DNA from: Sedimentitalea arenosa
GTDB lineage: Bacteria > Pseudomonadota > Alphaproteobacteria > Rhodobacterales > Rhodobacteraceae
Reading direction: 5' to 3'
Length of the DNA stretch: 64,000 nucleotides
Assembly: GCF_016428585.1 (NCBI RefSeq)
Contig: NZ_JAELVR010000007.1
Span: 62,001 to 126,000, forward strand
Position numbers and translations under genes: made by a program. The notes under the pieces were generated by a model. It did no database searches and was not told where the DNA came from. It saw nothing but the letters and a program-made list of their open reading frames with translations. Position 1 is the stretch's first letter; each line of letters starts with the position of its first letter. This document shows, one piece after another, positions 26,388 through 36,595 of the stretch.

Positions 26388-26390
26388 GCG

Positions 26391-27146
26391 TCAGCCGGCA
26401 AAACACGGCCCGGGCGGCATCGCAGCCTCGAGCGCTATGAGCCGCCGCAGGTCGCGTTCCTCGATCGTGCCGACGACAAGCGTGCGACCGACCACCAGGG
26501 ACGGCGTGCCGACGATCCCGAACACGTCGGCCAGCGCCCGGCTGCGTTCGATCCGCGCAGCAACTTCCTCCGAGGCGGCGTCTTCGACAAATTGCGACGG
26601 TTCCAACCCGAAACTTTCCGCCAGCGTGCCCAGCTGCGCCTCCCCCGGTCGCAACGTGCTGCGCATCAGGTGCCGGTGCAAAGGCAGGTAGGCATCCTGC
26701 CGTTCGGCGGCCAGCGCCGCCCGCGCTGCATCCTCGGACCGCGGACCCAGCAGCGGAAGATCTTGCCATCTCACGGCGATCGGTTCGCCCGCCTCCTGCA
26801 GCGCGATCACCGTCTCGCTGAGGGTCGGACAATAGGGGCAGTTGTAATCGGTGAAGACGGCCACGGGGACGATCCCCGGCGCAGGTGCACCACCATCGTG
26901 CCAGAGTGAATCGCAGGGTGAGGACGCGATAGCGCGGCGGAGCGCGTTCTGCTCCGCTGACAGGGTATCGATGCCGACCAGCGCAATCGGGAGCGACGAG
27001 ACCGATCCGCCGGACAAACGTCGAAAGCCCGCGAGACCCGGGATCGTTTCGAATTCAAACTCGGGTTCACCGAGCCGGCGCGCGCGCGGCAGGGCGACCA
27101 CGACAGCGGCGAGTCCCGCCAGGATGAGCACGTCCCGTCGCTTCAT
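26391..27146 (-). CDS. DsbA-like thioredoxin-fold protein, exported
   Basis: Encodes 251 residues. The N terminus MKRRDVLILAGLAAVVVALP is a signal sequence or anchor with an Arg pair that could be Tat-like. FTDYNCPYCPTLSETV contains the CPYC active site, and VGTPSLVVGRTLVVG holds the cis-Pro loop; the spacing corresponds to DsbA/Com1-type disulfide oxidoreductases of alphaproteobacteria. About 60 residues without clear homology lie between the signal and the active site. The protein probably oxidises or reduces disulfides in the periplasm. No partner DsbB-like gene is in the window. Confidence 0.8.
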   Translation of the reverse strand: MKRRDVLILAGLAAVVVALPRARRLGEPEFEFETIPGLAGFRRLSGGSVSSLPIALVGIDTLSAEQNALRRAIASSPCDSLWHDGGAPAPGIVPVAVFTDYNCPYCPTLSETVIALQEAGEPIAVRWQDLPLLGPRSEDAARAALAAERQDAYLPLHRHLMRSTLRPGEAQLGTLAESFGLEPSQFVEDAASEEVAARIERSRALADVFGIVGTPSLVVGRTLVVGTIEERDLRRLIALEAAMPPGPCFAG

Positions 27147-27442
27147 CGCACAATCTGTTTCAGAACACGAAACCTCATTTCAGCCGCAATCCCGCTTTCT
27201 TTCCGCCACTGGCGCACTCTGCCTGAAAACCAGTTTCGCATCGCGCCGACCGAAAAGCACCAGCGATTCAAGAGGTCGGGCGAAACCGGTTACCATTCTT
27301 CCGCAATCCATATCAAATTGCGCTGTTCCGGCCCTCCCCTCGGCCATGACTCACCGCTGTCAAATCGCCCCATCGGCACCCAAACCGGGCCGCATTGCAC
27401 CGGCATGGTGCCTCCTCGAAAGCCACATGGGGAGCACAGCCA
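27147..27442. other. Intergenic stretch with no recognised gene
   Basis: About 300 bases between divergent genes. I see no convincing coding frame, RNA gene or strong hairpin. It presumably holds the promoters of the thioredoxin-fold gene and of the RTX protease; a GGGGAG ribosome-binding site occurs at its right end. Confidence 0.5.
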
Positions 27443-28852
27443 ATGAGTACCGATGTCGAAGACTACACCGGCATTCTTGCCTATCTCGGGCAGAACCCAT
27501 TGCGTTGGAATGGCGCGACCGACGTCGGGACGCAGGTGGTCATCACCTACAGTTTCACCGAGACCGCCGACCTGCCGACCTACACGCAATACAACACTTC
27601 GTCCTACTGGTCCTATTCGGCGACGCAACGCGCCCTGTTCCAGGAGGTGATCGCCAAGTTCGAAGCCGTCAGCGGTGTCAGATTCATCGAAAAGACCGGC
27701 ACGGCCATGATCAACATCTATGGTTCGTCCGGGGCGAGCGCCGGTGGATGGGCGAACTACTCCTATTCCGAAGGCCTGTCGGGCCGCTCCGGCGAGGGCG
27801 TTCTGGTCAACAATTACGGCTACATGGGCGAAGGGGAGTACGGCTACTTCGTGAACCTGCATGAACTGGGCCACGCGCTGGGTCTGAAACATCCGCATGA
27901 CGGCGAGATCACGCTGGACCAAGACCACGACCATCAGGACAATAGCGTGATGACCTACAACATCCGCTCGCCCTATGCGACCGAACTCGGCACCTTCGAC
28001 GTCCAGGCGCTGCAACATCTTTACGGCGACTCGGAGAGTTTCGAAGGCTGGTCGGTGCATCTGAACCGGAAGAACATGGTTGTGATCCGCGCGACCGACG
28101 CCGCTGAAACGCTGATCGCGACCTCAAGCGCCACGCGCCTGATCGCGGACGCGGGCGATGACACGCTTTTGGGTATGCAGGGCGACGACACGCTGCAGGG
28201 CGGCCGTGGCAACGACACGCTGCAGGGCGGCCGCGGCAACGATCTGTTGAAGGGCGGCGGCGGAGTGGATTCGCTCGATGGCATGTCCGGCGACGATACA
28301 CTGCAGGCCGGCGGTGGCGCCGACACTCTGATCGGCGGCGACGGCAACGACTGGTTGGGCGGCGGCAAGGGGCATGACACCCTCATCGGCGGGCGGGACA
28401 GCGGCGACAATCCCTATGCCAGCGGCTCGGACGACGACAGCCTGTTCGGCGAAAACGGCAACGATCAACTCTTCGGCGGCGCCGGCAACGACCTGTTGGA
28501 TGGCGGCAGAGGGCGGGACCAACTGCATGGCGGACATGGTCAGGACACGCTGGTCGGCGGAGATGGAAAAGATGTTCTGACGGGTGGAAAGGACTCCGAC
28601 GTCCTGAGCGGAGGCAGCGGCGCGGACATCTTCGTGTTCACTGATGCCGATGCCTATTCGACCGACCGGATCACGGACTTCACCACCGGCGAAGACCGGA
28701 TCGACCTGTCGCACTTTGCCGACATGACCATCAGGTCGCTGACGGTCACGCAGCAGGACGGCGATACCTCGATCCGCTACAGTTCATGGTTCGACGTCGA
28801 GTTGACCGGGTTCACCGGGCTGTTGACGGAGTCGGATTTCATCTTCGCCTGA
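27443..28852 (+). CDS. Secreted RTX metalloprotease (serralysin-like, M10B)
   Basis: Encodes 469 residues from the ATG at 27443, with GGGGAG upstream; an in-frame start 16 codons earlier lacks one. Residues 140-150 are HELGHALGLKH, the extended zinc site of metzincins, and NSVMTYN (167-173) is the Met-turn. Residues ~230-400 hold at least a dozen GGxGxDxLx-type calcium-binding repeats, then a conserved C-terminal block (SGADIFVFTDAD, DRITDFTTGEDRIDLS) as in serralysins. There is no N-terminal signal peptide; export would be by a type I system recognising the C terminus. No ABC exporter or membrane-fusion gene is adjacent. The only outer-membrane partner in view is the TolC-type gene at the left edge. 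Confidence 0.92.
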   Translation: MSTDVEDYTGILAYLGQNPLRWNGATDVGTQVVITYSFTETADLPTYTQYNTSSYWSYSATQRALFQEVIAKFEAVSGVRFIEKTGTAMINIYGSSGASAGGWANYSYSEGLSGRSGEGVLVNNYGYMGEGEYGYFVNLHELGHALGLKHPHDGEITLDQDHDHQDNSVMTYNIRSPYATELGTFDVQALQHLYGDSESFEGWSVHLNRKNMVVIRATDAAETLIATSSATRLIADAGDDTLLGMQGDDTLQGGRGNDTLQGGRGNDLLKGGGGVDSLDGMSGDDTLQAGGGADTLIGGDGNDWLGGGKGHDTLIGGRDSGDNPYASGSDDDSLFGENGNDQLFGGAGNDLLDGGRGRDQLHGGHGQDTLVGGDGKDVLTGGKDSDVLSGGSGADIFVFTDADAYSTDRITDFTTGEDRIDLSHFADMTIRSLTVTQQDGDTSIRYSSWFDVELTGFTGLLTESDFIFA

Positions 28853-28854
28853 GC

Positions 28855-30030
<1,176 letters not shown>

Positions 30031-30162
30031 CGGATTTCCTTCGGGTTGCGGATACAGACCGCCCGTATATAGGGTTTCGGCCCGGTTTCAAAACACTCCG
30101 CATCACCATTTCAAGGGATCGCACGCCGCAATGCCGCTGTCAGAGGCCAGGCTTAGCCCGTG

Positions 30163-30693
30163 TCAACTCTCGCAGCGTTTCTCGGCATCCTCGACGGCAG
30201 CGGTGAAACCGAGCAGTGAGAACGTATCCTTGGTTTGGGTGCCACGCGAGGAGCGCGCGGTTATCGTCGCCTCGGCACCGCGCTTCATGGCGGTGATGAT
30301 CTTGGCGTCGTCGGCTGCGGTCGCCGGCCATGCCCATTCGCCCTCGGCGAAAAGCTCGAACTCGTTGCCTGAGATGTTCAGGTTGACAGTCGAGCCATCC
30401 GCGAAGGGATAGCCGCCAGTGAAGGTCACCTGCCCCTTGACCCCTGCGCCCGGACGATAGAACACGAACAGCAGGATATCACCGCGCCGCACGGCGACGA
30501 CACGCCCGTCACGAGTGTTCACGGTCTCCTTCGGGGCCGAAACGCTCCAGCACTCCTTGGGATCGGATTCGACGAAAACGCTCCAATCGGTTTTCGCGGC
30601 GACGCGGTTGTTGCTCTGCTCCTGAGCCATCGACGCGCTGGCCAACCCGGCCAGACACAGACCCGCAATCGAGCGGGCAAGTTTCAATCGCAT
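30163..30693 (-). CDS. Invasion-associated locus B (IalB) family protein
   Basis: Encodes 176 residues from the ATG at 30693; the frame back to 30795 adds residues lacking a signal. Residues 1-23 are a signal peptide cut after SMA. The mature protein contains DWSVFVESDPKECWSVSAP, a GDILLFVFYRPGAGVKGQVTF block and GYPFADGSTVNLNISGNEF, the pattern of IalB-family periplasmic proteins, including the two conserved cysteines. In Bartonella a member affects erythrocyte invasion, but in free-living Rhodobacterales the role is unknown. It lies 132 bases upstream of rlmN on the same strand and may be cotranscribed. Confidence 0.82.
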   Translation of the reverse strand: MRLKLARSIAGLCLAGLASASMAQEQSNNRVAAKTDWSVFVESDPKECWSVSAPKETVNTRDGRVVAVRRGDILLFVFYRPGAGVKGQVTFTGGYPFADGSTVNLNISGNEFELFAEGEWAWPATAADDAKIITAMKRGAEATITARSSRGTQTKDTFSLLGFTAAVEDAEKRCES

Positions 30694-30864
30694 TTGTGCA
30701 GCCTCCAGACTGATCCTGACCTCAAGTATATGGGCGGGCGCATGCGGTTCTTGGCAAACCGTCTGGACGCGCGCCTGCCGCTTGCCGACATACACACACT
30801 AACGTAGATTGCACCACGAACGAAAGAGCGATTGGCGGGATTTCGCCAAGTTGTGAGGCCCGAA

Positions 30865-31860
30865 TTGACCCAGCCAGTTCCGATGACCGAGCTTTGGCGC
30901 GGAAGCCTTCTGGAAAGCCGCCATACGGGACACGCCGTGATCTGCGACGACACCGGACAGATCGTCCGCGCCTGGGGCGATCCCGAAGCTGTCATCTATC
31001 CACGATCTTCGTGCAAGATGATCCAGGCCTTGCCACTTGTGACCTCGGGCGCGGCCGACAAGTACGGGCTGGACACCGAACATCTCGCGCTGGCCTGCGC
31101 ATCGCACAACGGCGCTGCGATTCATACCGATAGGGTGCGCGCCTGGATCGACCAACTGGGTCTGGTGGATCAAGACTTTCGCTGCGGGCCACAGATACCC
31201 GACGACCGCGACGCGATGTACGGGCTTATCCGGACCCACGAACAGCCCTGCCAGTTCCACAACAACTGTTCCGGCAAGCATAGCGGGTTCCTGACGCTGG
31301 CCGCGCATATGGGCGCGGGGCCGGACTATGTCGAGATCGACCACCCGGTGCAGCAGGCTGCGCTGGCCGCCTTCGAAGAGACGACCGGCGAGACCAGCCC
31401 GACCTATGGTATCGACGGCTGCTCGGCGCCGAACTTCGCGACCACGCTGCATGGCCTTGCCCGGGCCATGGCCTGGTTCGCCAGCGCAGCGGACCGGTCC
31501 GACCGGCAGAGCATCGCGGCGGAAAGACTTGCGCGCGCGATGATGCTGCATCCCGAACTGGTCGCCGGTGAAGGCCGGGCTTGTACCGAGCTGATGCGCG
31601 CAATGGATGGGCGCGCGGCGATCAAGACCGGAGCCGAAGGCGTCTTTATCGCCATCATCCCCGAGAAACGCCTCGGGGTTGCTGTGAAGATTGCTGACGG
31701 TACGACGCGGGCGGCGGAATGCGCCATATCCGCGATCCTGGTGGGCCTTGGCGTCTTGGAGGCGGACCATCCGGCAACCCGCCGCTTCATGAACGCGCCC
31801 ATTCTGAACCGCCGCGGCATCGACACCGGCATCATCAAGCCGGCCGAGCAACTGGTTTGA
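30865..31860 (+). CDS. Type III (rhizobial-type) L-asparaginase
   Basis: Encodes 331 residues from a TTG at 30865 that is preceded by GAGG at six bases; an in-frame TTG at 30832 and an ATG at 30883 are alternatives. The family motifs of the Rhizobium etli thermolabile enzyme are clear: YPRSSCKMIQALP with the Ser-x-x-Lys dyad, CASHNGAAIHTDRV, and QFHNNCSGKHSGFL with the Cys and Lys active-site residues. GIDGCSAPNFATTLHGLARAMA follows. The protein lacks a signal peptide and should act in the cytoplasm, hydrolysing asparagine to aspartate and ammonia. It is divergent from the IalB-family gene. Confidence 0.85.
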   Translation: MTQPVPMTELWRGSLLESRHTGHAVICDDTGQIVRAWGDPEAVIYPRSSCKMIQALPLVTSGAADKYGLDTEHLALACASHNGAAIHTDRVRAWIDQLGLVDQDFRCGPQIPDDRDAMYGLIRTHEQPCQFHNNCSGKHSGFLTLAAHMGAGPDYVEIDHPVQQAALAAFEETTGETSPTYGIDGCSAPNFATTLHGLARAMAWFASAADRSDRQSIAAERLARAMMLHPELVAGEGRACTELMRAMDGRAAIKTGAEGVFIAIIPEKRLGVAVKIADGTTRAAECAISAILVGLGVLEADHPATRRFMNAPILNRRGIDTGIIKPAEQLV

Positions 31861-31867
31861 AACGTCT

Positions 31868-32743
31868 TCAGGCGGCGAATTCAGACAGCGCATAGCCTTG
31901 CAGGAACAGCAGCGCCGTCAGATCGCCGTGGTTTATCCGAACCTCGCACTGTTCGGCGACCGAGGGCTTGGCATGCAGCGCCACGCCGGTGCCGGCCCGC
32001 TGCAACATGCCGAGATCGTTCGCCCCGTCCCCGACCGCGATCACGTCGGCTTCGGAAATACCGAGCCGTGCGGTGATCTGTTCCAAAGCCTCGACCTTGG
32101 CCGCGCGCCCCAGGATCGGGCGCGCCACCTCGCCGGTCAGCCGCCCGTCCTTCACAATGAGAGTATTGGCGCGGTTTTCATCAAAGCCCAACTGGGTCGC
32201 CACCGATGCGGTAAAGGCCGTGAACCCACCCGACACCAGTGCCGCATGGCCTCCATGCGCCTTCATCGTCGCAACCAGCGCCTGCCCGCCGGGCATGGAC
32301 GAGATCCGCTCGGCCAGAACGCGTTCGATCACTGTGGCGTCGAGTCCGGACAAGAGGCTCACGCGCTCGACAAGGGCGCCCTCGAAATCGAGTTCCCCAT
32401 TCATGGCGCGGGCAGTGATCTCCTTGACCCGCTCGCCTACACCGGCCACGTCCGCCAGTTCGTCGATGCATTCCTGCCGGATCATCGTGCTGTCCATATC
32501 CGCCAGCAACATCTTCTTGCGCCGGTCCTTTGCCGGCTGCACCACCAGGTCGACCGCAAGCGCCTGGAGCTCGCTCCAGACGTCCCACTGGTTCGACGGG
32601 CGTGATTGCATTTCGAATTCCGCCGCCACGTCCGGCGACAGCCATGTCGCCGCGCCGCCGCCCCAGGCATTGCGCAACGACTCGACCAACGCCGGCTGAA
32701 GGTTGGCTCTTGCGGGATCGGTCAACAGGGTCACGACGAACAT
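31868..32743 (-). CDS. serB: Phosphoserine phosphatase
   Basis: Encodes 291 residues. A short N-terminal domain (VVTLLTDPARANLQPALV) precedes a HAD phosphatase core. Motif I is LLADMDSTMIRQE, with the nucleophilic and acid aspartates; motif II is ALVSGGFTAFT; and GDGANDLGMLQRAG is motif III. The EQCEVRINHGDLTALLFLQGY end is typical of SerB. It removes phosphate from O-phosphoserine in the last step of serine synthesis. It lies divergent from serC-serA, so the whole pathway is in one place. Confidence 0.94.
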   Translation of the reverse strand: MFVVTLLTDPARANLQPALVESLRNAWGGGAATWLSPDVAAEFEMQSRPSNQWDVWSELQALAVDLVVQPAKDRRKKMLLADMDSTMIRQECIDELADVAGVGERVKEITARAMNGELDFEGALVERVSLLSGLDATVIERVLAERISSMPGGQALVATMKAHGGHAALVSGGFTAFTASVATQLGFDENRANTLIVKDGRLTGEVARPILGRAAKVEALEQITARLGISEADVIAVGDGANDLGMLQRAGTGVALHAKPSVAEQCEVRINHGDLTALLFLQGYALSEFAA

Positions 32744-32830
32744 GGGCAGTTTCCGATAGGCGACACGGATGTCGCAATTGCAGGCTCAAGCGGCGCTATA
32801 GCGACGTTTTTGAGCTTGTGAAACCCCGGG

Positions 32831-32891
32831 CGCCGCCGTATCTCCGGCAGCGGGACACCCCTCCCCAACGAGGGGCGCATATCTGAAAGGG
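32831..32891 (+). ncRNA. Structured leader upstream of serC (serC RNA motif candidate)
   Basis: Two hairpins precede the serC start. The first (32831-32852) pairs CGC-C-GCCG with CGGC-A-GCG around loop TATCTC. The second (32858-32875) pairs CCCCT with AGGGG around an eight-base loop and ends about ten bases before the AAAGGG ribosome-binding site. A conserved serC leader motif of this layout is known in alphaproteobacteria; assignment here rests on position and shape, not on a covariance search. Confidence 0.55.
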
Positions 32892-32899
32892 TAGCATTG

Positions 32900-34054
32900 A
32901 TGGCTATTGCTCAACCGGTTGCGCGGCCGGTAAACCCGCGCTTTTCTTCCGGCCCCTGTGCCAAACCCCCTGTCTTCGATCTGAACCGGCTGTCCGACGC
33001 CCCGCTCGGGCGCTCGCACCGCGCCGCGATCGGCAAGGCCAAGCTGCTCTCGGCGATCGAGCAGACCCGCGAAATCCTCGGTGTGCCCGCGGATTACAAG
33101 ATCGGCATCGTTCCGGCTTCCGACACCGGCGCCTTCGAAATGGCGATGTGGAACCTCCTGGGCGTGAGACCGGTCGAGATGCTCGCCTGGGAAAGCTTCG
33201 GTGCGGGCTGGGTCACGGACGCGGTCAAGCAGCTCAAACTGGACGCCGAGGTCAAGACCGCCGAGTATGGCGAGATCGTCGATCTGGCCGGCGTCGATTT
33301 CGACAAGGACGTCTGTTTCACTTGGAATGGCACAACCTCGGGCGTACGGGTTCCAAATGGCGACGCGATCCCTGCTGACCGCGCCGGGCTGACGCTCTGC
33401 GATGCGACCAGCGCCGCCTTCGCGATGGACCTGCCCTGGGACAAGCTGGATGTGACCACTTTCAGCTGGCAGAAGGTGCTGGGCGGCGAGGCCGCGCATG
33501 GGATGCTGATCCTAAGCCCCCGCGCGGTGGAACGGCTGGAAAGCTACGCCCCCGCCTGGCCCCTGCCGAAGATCTTCCGCCTGACCAAGGGCGGCAAGCT
33601 GATCGACGGCATCTTCAAGGGCGAGACCATCAACACGCCTTCGATGCTCTGCGTCGAGGATTACCTGCTCGCGCTCGACTGGGCGCGTTCGGTCGGAGGA
33701 TTGCGGGGCATGATCGCCCGGGCCGATGCGAACACCGCCGCGGTCAGCGATTTCGTCGCCGCGCATGACTGGATCGACTTTCTCGCTACCGATCCGGCGA
33801 CCCGGTCCAACACGTCGGTGTGCCTGAAGTTCACAGATGCGCGCATCGATGATGGCGCGGCCTTTGCCAAGGCGGTCGCCAAGCGGCTGGAAACCGAAGG
33901 CATCGCGTTCGATATCGGCGCCTATCGCGACGCGCCTCCGGGCCTGCGCATCTGGTGCGGCAGCACGGTGGAAACCAGCGATATCGAGGCGATGCTGCCC
34001 TGGCTCGACTGGGCGTTCAACGCCGAAATCGAAGCCCTGTCGCAGGTTGCCTGA
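32900..34054 (+). CDS. serC: Phosphoserine aminotransferase (alphaproteobacterial type)
   Basis: Encodes 384 residues from the ATG at 32900, nine bases after AAAGGG. It starts with [15 protein letters not shown], and the PLP lysine is in [32 protein letters not shown] and [15 protein letters not shown] agree with the TIGR01365-type SerC found in alphaproteobacteria rather than the E. coli type. It converts phosphohydroxypyruvate and glutamate to phosphoserine and 2-oxoglutarate, and can act in pyridoxine synthesis. It is followed by serA after a 98-base spacer with a hairpin. Confidence 0.93.
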   Translation: MAIAQPVARPVNPRFSSGPCAKPPVFDLNRLSDAPLGRSHRAAIGKAKLLSAIEQTREILGVPADYKIGIVPASDTGAFEMAMWNLLGVRPVEMLAWESFGAGWVTDAVKQLKLDAEVKTAEYGEIVDLAGVDFDKDVCFTWNGTTSGVRVPNGDAIPADRAGLTLCDATSAAFAMDLPWDKLDVTTFSWQKVLGGEAAHGMLILSPRAVERLESYAPAWPLPKIFRLTKGGKLIDGIFKGETINTPSMLCVEDYLLALDWARSVGGLRGMIARADANTAAVSDFVAAHDWIDFLATDPATRSNTSVCLKFTDARIDDGAAFAKAVAKRLETEGIAFDIGAYRDAPPGLRIWCGSTVETSDIEAMLPWLDWAFNAEIEALSQVA

Positions 34055-34061
34055 TCGCTTG

Positions 34062-34081
34062 GGTGGGGCCCCGACCCCACC
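34062..34081 (+). other. Hairpin between serC and serA
   Basis: GGTGGGG and CCCCACC form a 7-bp stem with a six-base loop just past the serC stop. It lacks a T tract and the downstream gene is in the same pathway, so it may tune message stability between serC and serA rather than stop transcription. Confidence 0.45.
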
Positions 34082-34152
34082 GCCTTTCCCATGACATGCA
34101 GGACGGGAGACCTCTCCCGCCCGTTCCCGATACTTCGAAAAGGACCGCCAAA

Positions 34153-35748
34153 ATGGCCCCCAAAGTTCTCGTTTCCGACAAGCTGTCTCCCACCGCCGTG
34201 CAGATCTTCCGTGATCGCGGCATCGACGTCGATTTCCAGCCCGACCTGGGCAAGGACAAGGACAAGCTGGCAGACGTGATCGGCCAGTATGATGGCCTCG
34301 CGATCCGCAGCGCCACGAAGGTGACAGAGACCATTCTGCGCCACGCCGACAAGCTGAAGGTGATCGGTCGTGCCGGGATCGGCACCGACAATGTCGACAA
34401 GGAAGCCGCCTCCAAAAAAGGCGTGATCGTGATGAACACGCCCTTCGGCAACATGATCACCACCGCCGAGCATGCCATCGCGCTGATGTTCGCCGTTGCG
34501 CGCCAGATCCCCGAAGCCAGCGCCAGCACCCATGCCGGCAAATGGGAGAAGTCCAAGTTCATGGGCGTCGAACTGACCGGCAAGACGCTGGGCGTCATCG
34601 GTGCGGGCAATATCGGCGGCATCGTCTGCGACCGGGGGCGCGGCCTCAGGATGAAGGTGATCGCCTATGATCCGTTTCTGAGCGAGGAGAAAGCGCAGAA
34701 GATGGGTGTCGAGAAGGTCGAGCTCGAAACCCTTTTGGCGCGTGCCGACTTCATCACGCTGCATGTGCCGCTGACCGACCAGACCCGCAATATCCTGTCC
34801 GCCGAGAACCTCGCCAAGACCAGGAAGGGCGTGCGCATCATCAACTGCGCCCGCGGTGGCCTTGTCGACGAAGAGGCGCTGGCCGACCTGCTGAAATCCG
34901 GCCACGTCGCGGGGGCGGCCTTCGACGTGTTCTCCAAGGAGCCGGCGACCGAGAACCCGCTCTTCGGCCTGCCCAACGTGGTTTGCACCCCGCACCTGGG
35001 CGCGGCCACCACCGAGGCGCAGGAGAACGTGGCCCTTCAGGTGGCCGAGCAGATGTCGGACTACCTGCTGACCGGCGCGGTGACGAACGCGCTCAACATG
35101 CCGTCCGTCACCGCCGAGGAAGCCAAGGTCATGGGACCCTGGGTCAAACTGGCCGGGCATCTGGGCGCCTTCATCGGCCAGATGACGGACGAACCGATCA
35201 AGGCGATCAACATTTTGTATGACGGAACCGTGGCCGAGATGAACCTCGAGGCGCTGAACTGCGCCACCGTCGCGGGGATCATGAAAAAGGCGAACCCCGA
35301 CGTGAACCTGGTCAGCGCGCCTGTGATCGCCAAAGAGCGCGGCATCAAGATCAGCACCACCAACCAGGACAAGTCCGGCGCCTTCGACGGGTACATCAAG
35401 GTGACGGTCAAGACCTCCGAACGAGAGCGTTCGATCGCCGGTACGGTGTTCTCGGACGGCAAGCCGCGCTTCATCCAGATCAAGGGCATCAACATCGATG
35501 CCGAGATCGGCGCGCACATGCTCTATACGACCAACGAGGACGTGCCCGGCATCATCGGCGCACTCGGCCAGACAATGGGCGAGAACGGCGTGAACATAGC
35601 CAACTTCACCCTTGGACGGTCAGACAAGGGCGGCGAGGCGATTGCGCTGCTGTATGTCGACGAGGAAGTCCCCGCCCCGGTGCGCGAAAAGCTGTCGGCA
35701 ACCGGCTTGTTCCGCCAGATCAAGCCGCTCGTCTTCGACGTGGCATGA
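34153..35748 (+). CDS. serA: D-3-phosphoglycerate dehydrogenase
   Basis: Encodes 531 residues from the ATG at 34153 with AAAGGA upstream; the frame back to 33955 overlaps serC. The NAD domain holds GVIGAGNIGGIVCDRGRGL, and RIINCARGGLVDEEAL and GAAFDVFSKEP carry the catalytic Arg/Glu pair region; PHLGAATTEAQENVA contains the catalytic His. The C-terminal part has an intervening (ASB) domain and an ACT domain (TTNEDVPGIIGALGQTMGENGVNIA) that usually mediates serine feedback. It oxidises 3-phosphoglycerate as the first committed step of serine synthesis. A strong hairpin follows. Confidence 0.95.
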   Translation: MAPKVLVSDKLSPTAVQIFRDRGIDVDFQPDLGKDKDKLADVIGQYDGLAIRSATKVTETILRHADKLKVIGRAGIGTDNVDKEAASKKGVIVMNTPFGNMITTAEHAIALMFAVARQIPEASASTHAGKWEKSKFMGVELTGKTLGVIGAGNIGGIVCDRGRGLRMKVIAYDPFLSEEKAQKMGVEKVELETLLARADFITLHVPLTDQTRNILSAENLAKTRKGVRIINCARGGLVDEEALADLLKSGHVAGAAFDVFSKEPATENPLFGLPNVVCTPHLGAATTEAQENVALQVAEQMSDYLLTGAVTNALNMPSVTAEEAKVMGPWVKLAGHLGAFIGQMTDEPIKAINILYDGTVAEMNLEALNCATVAGIMKKANPDVNLVSAPVIAKERGIKISTTNQDKSGAFDGYIKVTVKTSERERSIAGTVFSDGKPRFIQIKGINIDAEIGAHMLYTTNEDVPGIIGALGQTMGENGVNIANFTLGRSDKGGEAIALLYVDEEVPAPVREKLSATGLFRQIKPLVFDVA

Positions 35749-35773
35749 CGCACCTCGCTGTGTTGTGGTTTTG

Positions 35774-35801
35774 GACAGGGGCCGCTTTCGCGGCCCCTGT
35801 C
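35774..35801 (+). terminator. Terminator after serA
   Basis: A perfect 12-bp stem (GACAGGGGCCGC / GCGGCCCCTGTC) with loop TTTC lies 25 bases past the serA stop and is followed by ATTTCC. The T tract is short but the hairpin is very stable, so it probably ends the serC-serA message. Confidence 0.75.
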
Positions 35802-35857
35802 ATTTCCGCTCGGGTTCTGTCAGATCGTGGACACGGATCAGACCTGCAGGAGGCGAC

Positions 35858-36589
35858 ATGACCGGCACGCCAATCTACGCCATCGGCGACATCCACGGCC
35901 AGTTCGACCAGATGAACCGGGCGCTCGACCTGATTGCGCGGGATGGCGGAGCGGAGGCCGAGATCGTTTTTCTCGGCGACCTGGTCGATCGCGGCCCCGA
36001 CTCGCGCGCGGTGATCGATTCGCTGATCCGGGGACAGGAGACCGGGCGAAACTGGCATGTCTTGAAGGGCAACCATGACCGCATGTTCGCGAGGTTCCTG
36101 CGCGATGCCACGGTCGACGACGAACGCATTTCGTCGGCGCTGACCTGGTTGCACCCGAGGCTTGGGGGAGACGCAACGCTCGCGTCCTATGGCGTCGAGG
36201 TGGCGGAGACCGACCAGCCTGCCGATCTGCACAGGCAGGCCCGCGATTCCATACCGCAGGTGCACCTGACCTTTCTGACCAGAATGCCGCTCTACCTTGA
36301 GCGGGGCGAATTGCTTTTCGTCCACGCGGGAATCGTGCCAGGCGTCGCACTTGCCGAACAGTCCGAAGATGACCTGTTGTGGATCCGCAAGCCGTTCCTG
36401 GAATTCACCGGCCGACATCCCTGGCTGGTCGTGCATGGACATACCGCGCTCGAGATGCCGCATCATTTCGGCAATCGCGTCGATCTGGATGGCGGCGCGG
36501 GGCACGGGCGCCAGCTGCATCCCGCCGTGTTCGAAGGGCGCGACTGCTGGCTGTTGACCGAAGGTGGCCGGATCAGATTGGCGCCGTAA
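35858..36589 (+). CDS. PPP-family serine/threonine-type protein phosphatase
   Basis: Encodes 243 residues from the ATG at 35858, six bases after AGGAGG. All metallophosphatase motifs are present: YAIGDIHGQFDQM, IVFLGDLVDRGPDSRA, HVLKGNHDRMF and VVHGHTALEMP, with FVHAGIVPG for a further ligand. Length and motif spacing are those of bacterial ApaH/PrpA-like phosphatases. It could act on phosphoproteins or on dinucleoside polyphosphates; the sequence alone does not decide. It is separated from serA by a terminator and is convergent with the PLP-enzyme gene at 36596. Confidence 0.85.
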   Translation: MTGTPIYAIGDIHGQFDQMNRALDLIARDGGAEAEIVFLGDLVDRGPDSRAVIDSLIRGQETGRNWHVLKGNHDRMFARFLRDATVDDERISSALTWLHPRLGGDATLASYGVEVAETDQPADLHRQARDSIPQVHLTFLTRMPLYLERGELLFVHAGIVPGVALAEQSEDDLLWIRKPFLEFTGRHPWLVVHGHTALEMPHHFGNRVDLDGGAGHGRQLHPAVFEGRDCWLLTEGGRIRLAP

Positions 36590-36595
36590 GCCGCC

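Noticed and set aside
28124-28714. Repetitive minus-strand frame and DNA repeats resembling an array
   Set aside because: The periodicity is that of the RTX calcium-binding repeats of the protease gene on the plus strand; repeats are degenerate and without spacers, so not CRISPR.
33922-35517. 531-codon antisense frame opposite serA
   Set aside because: serA is unmistakable; the antisense frame matches no family.
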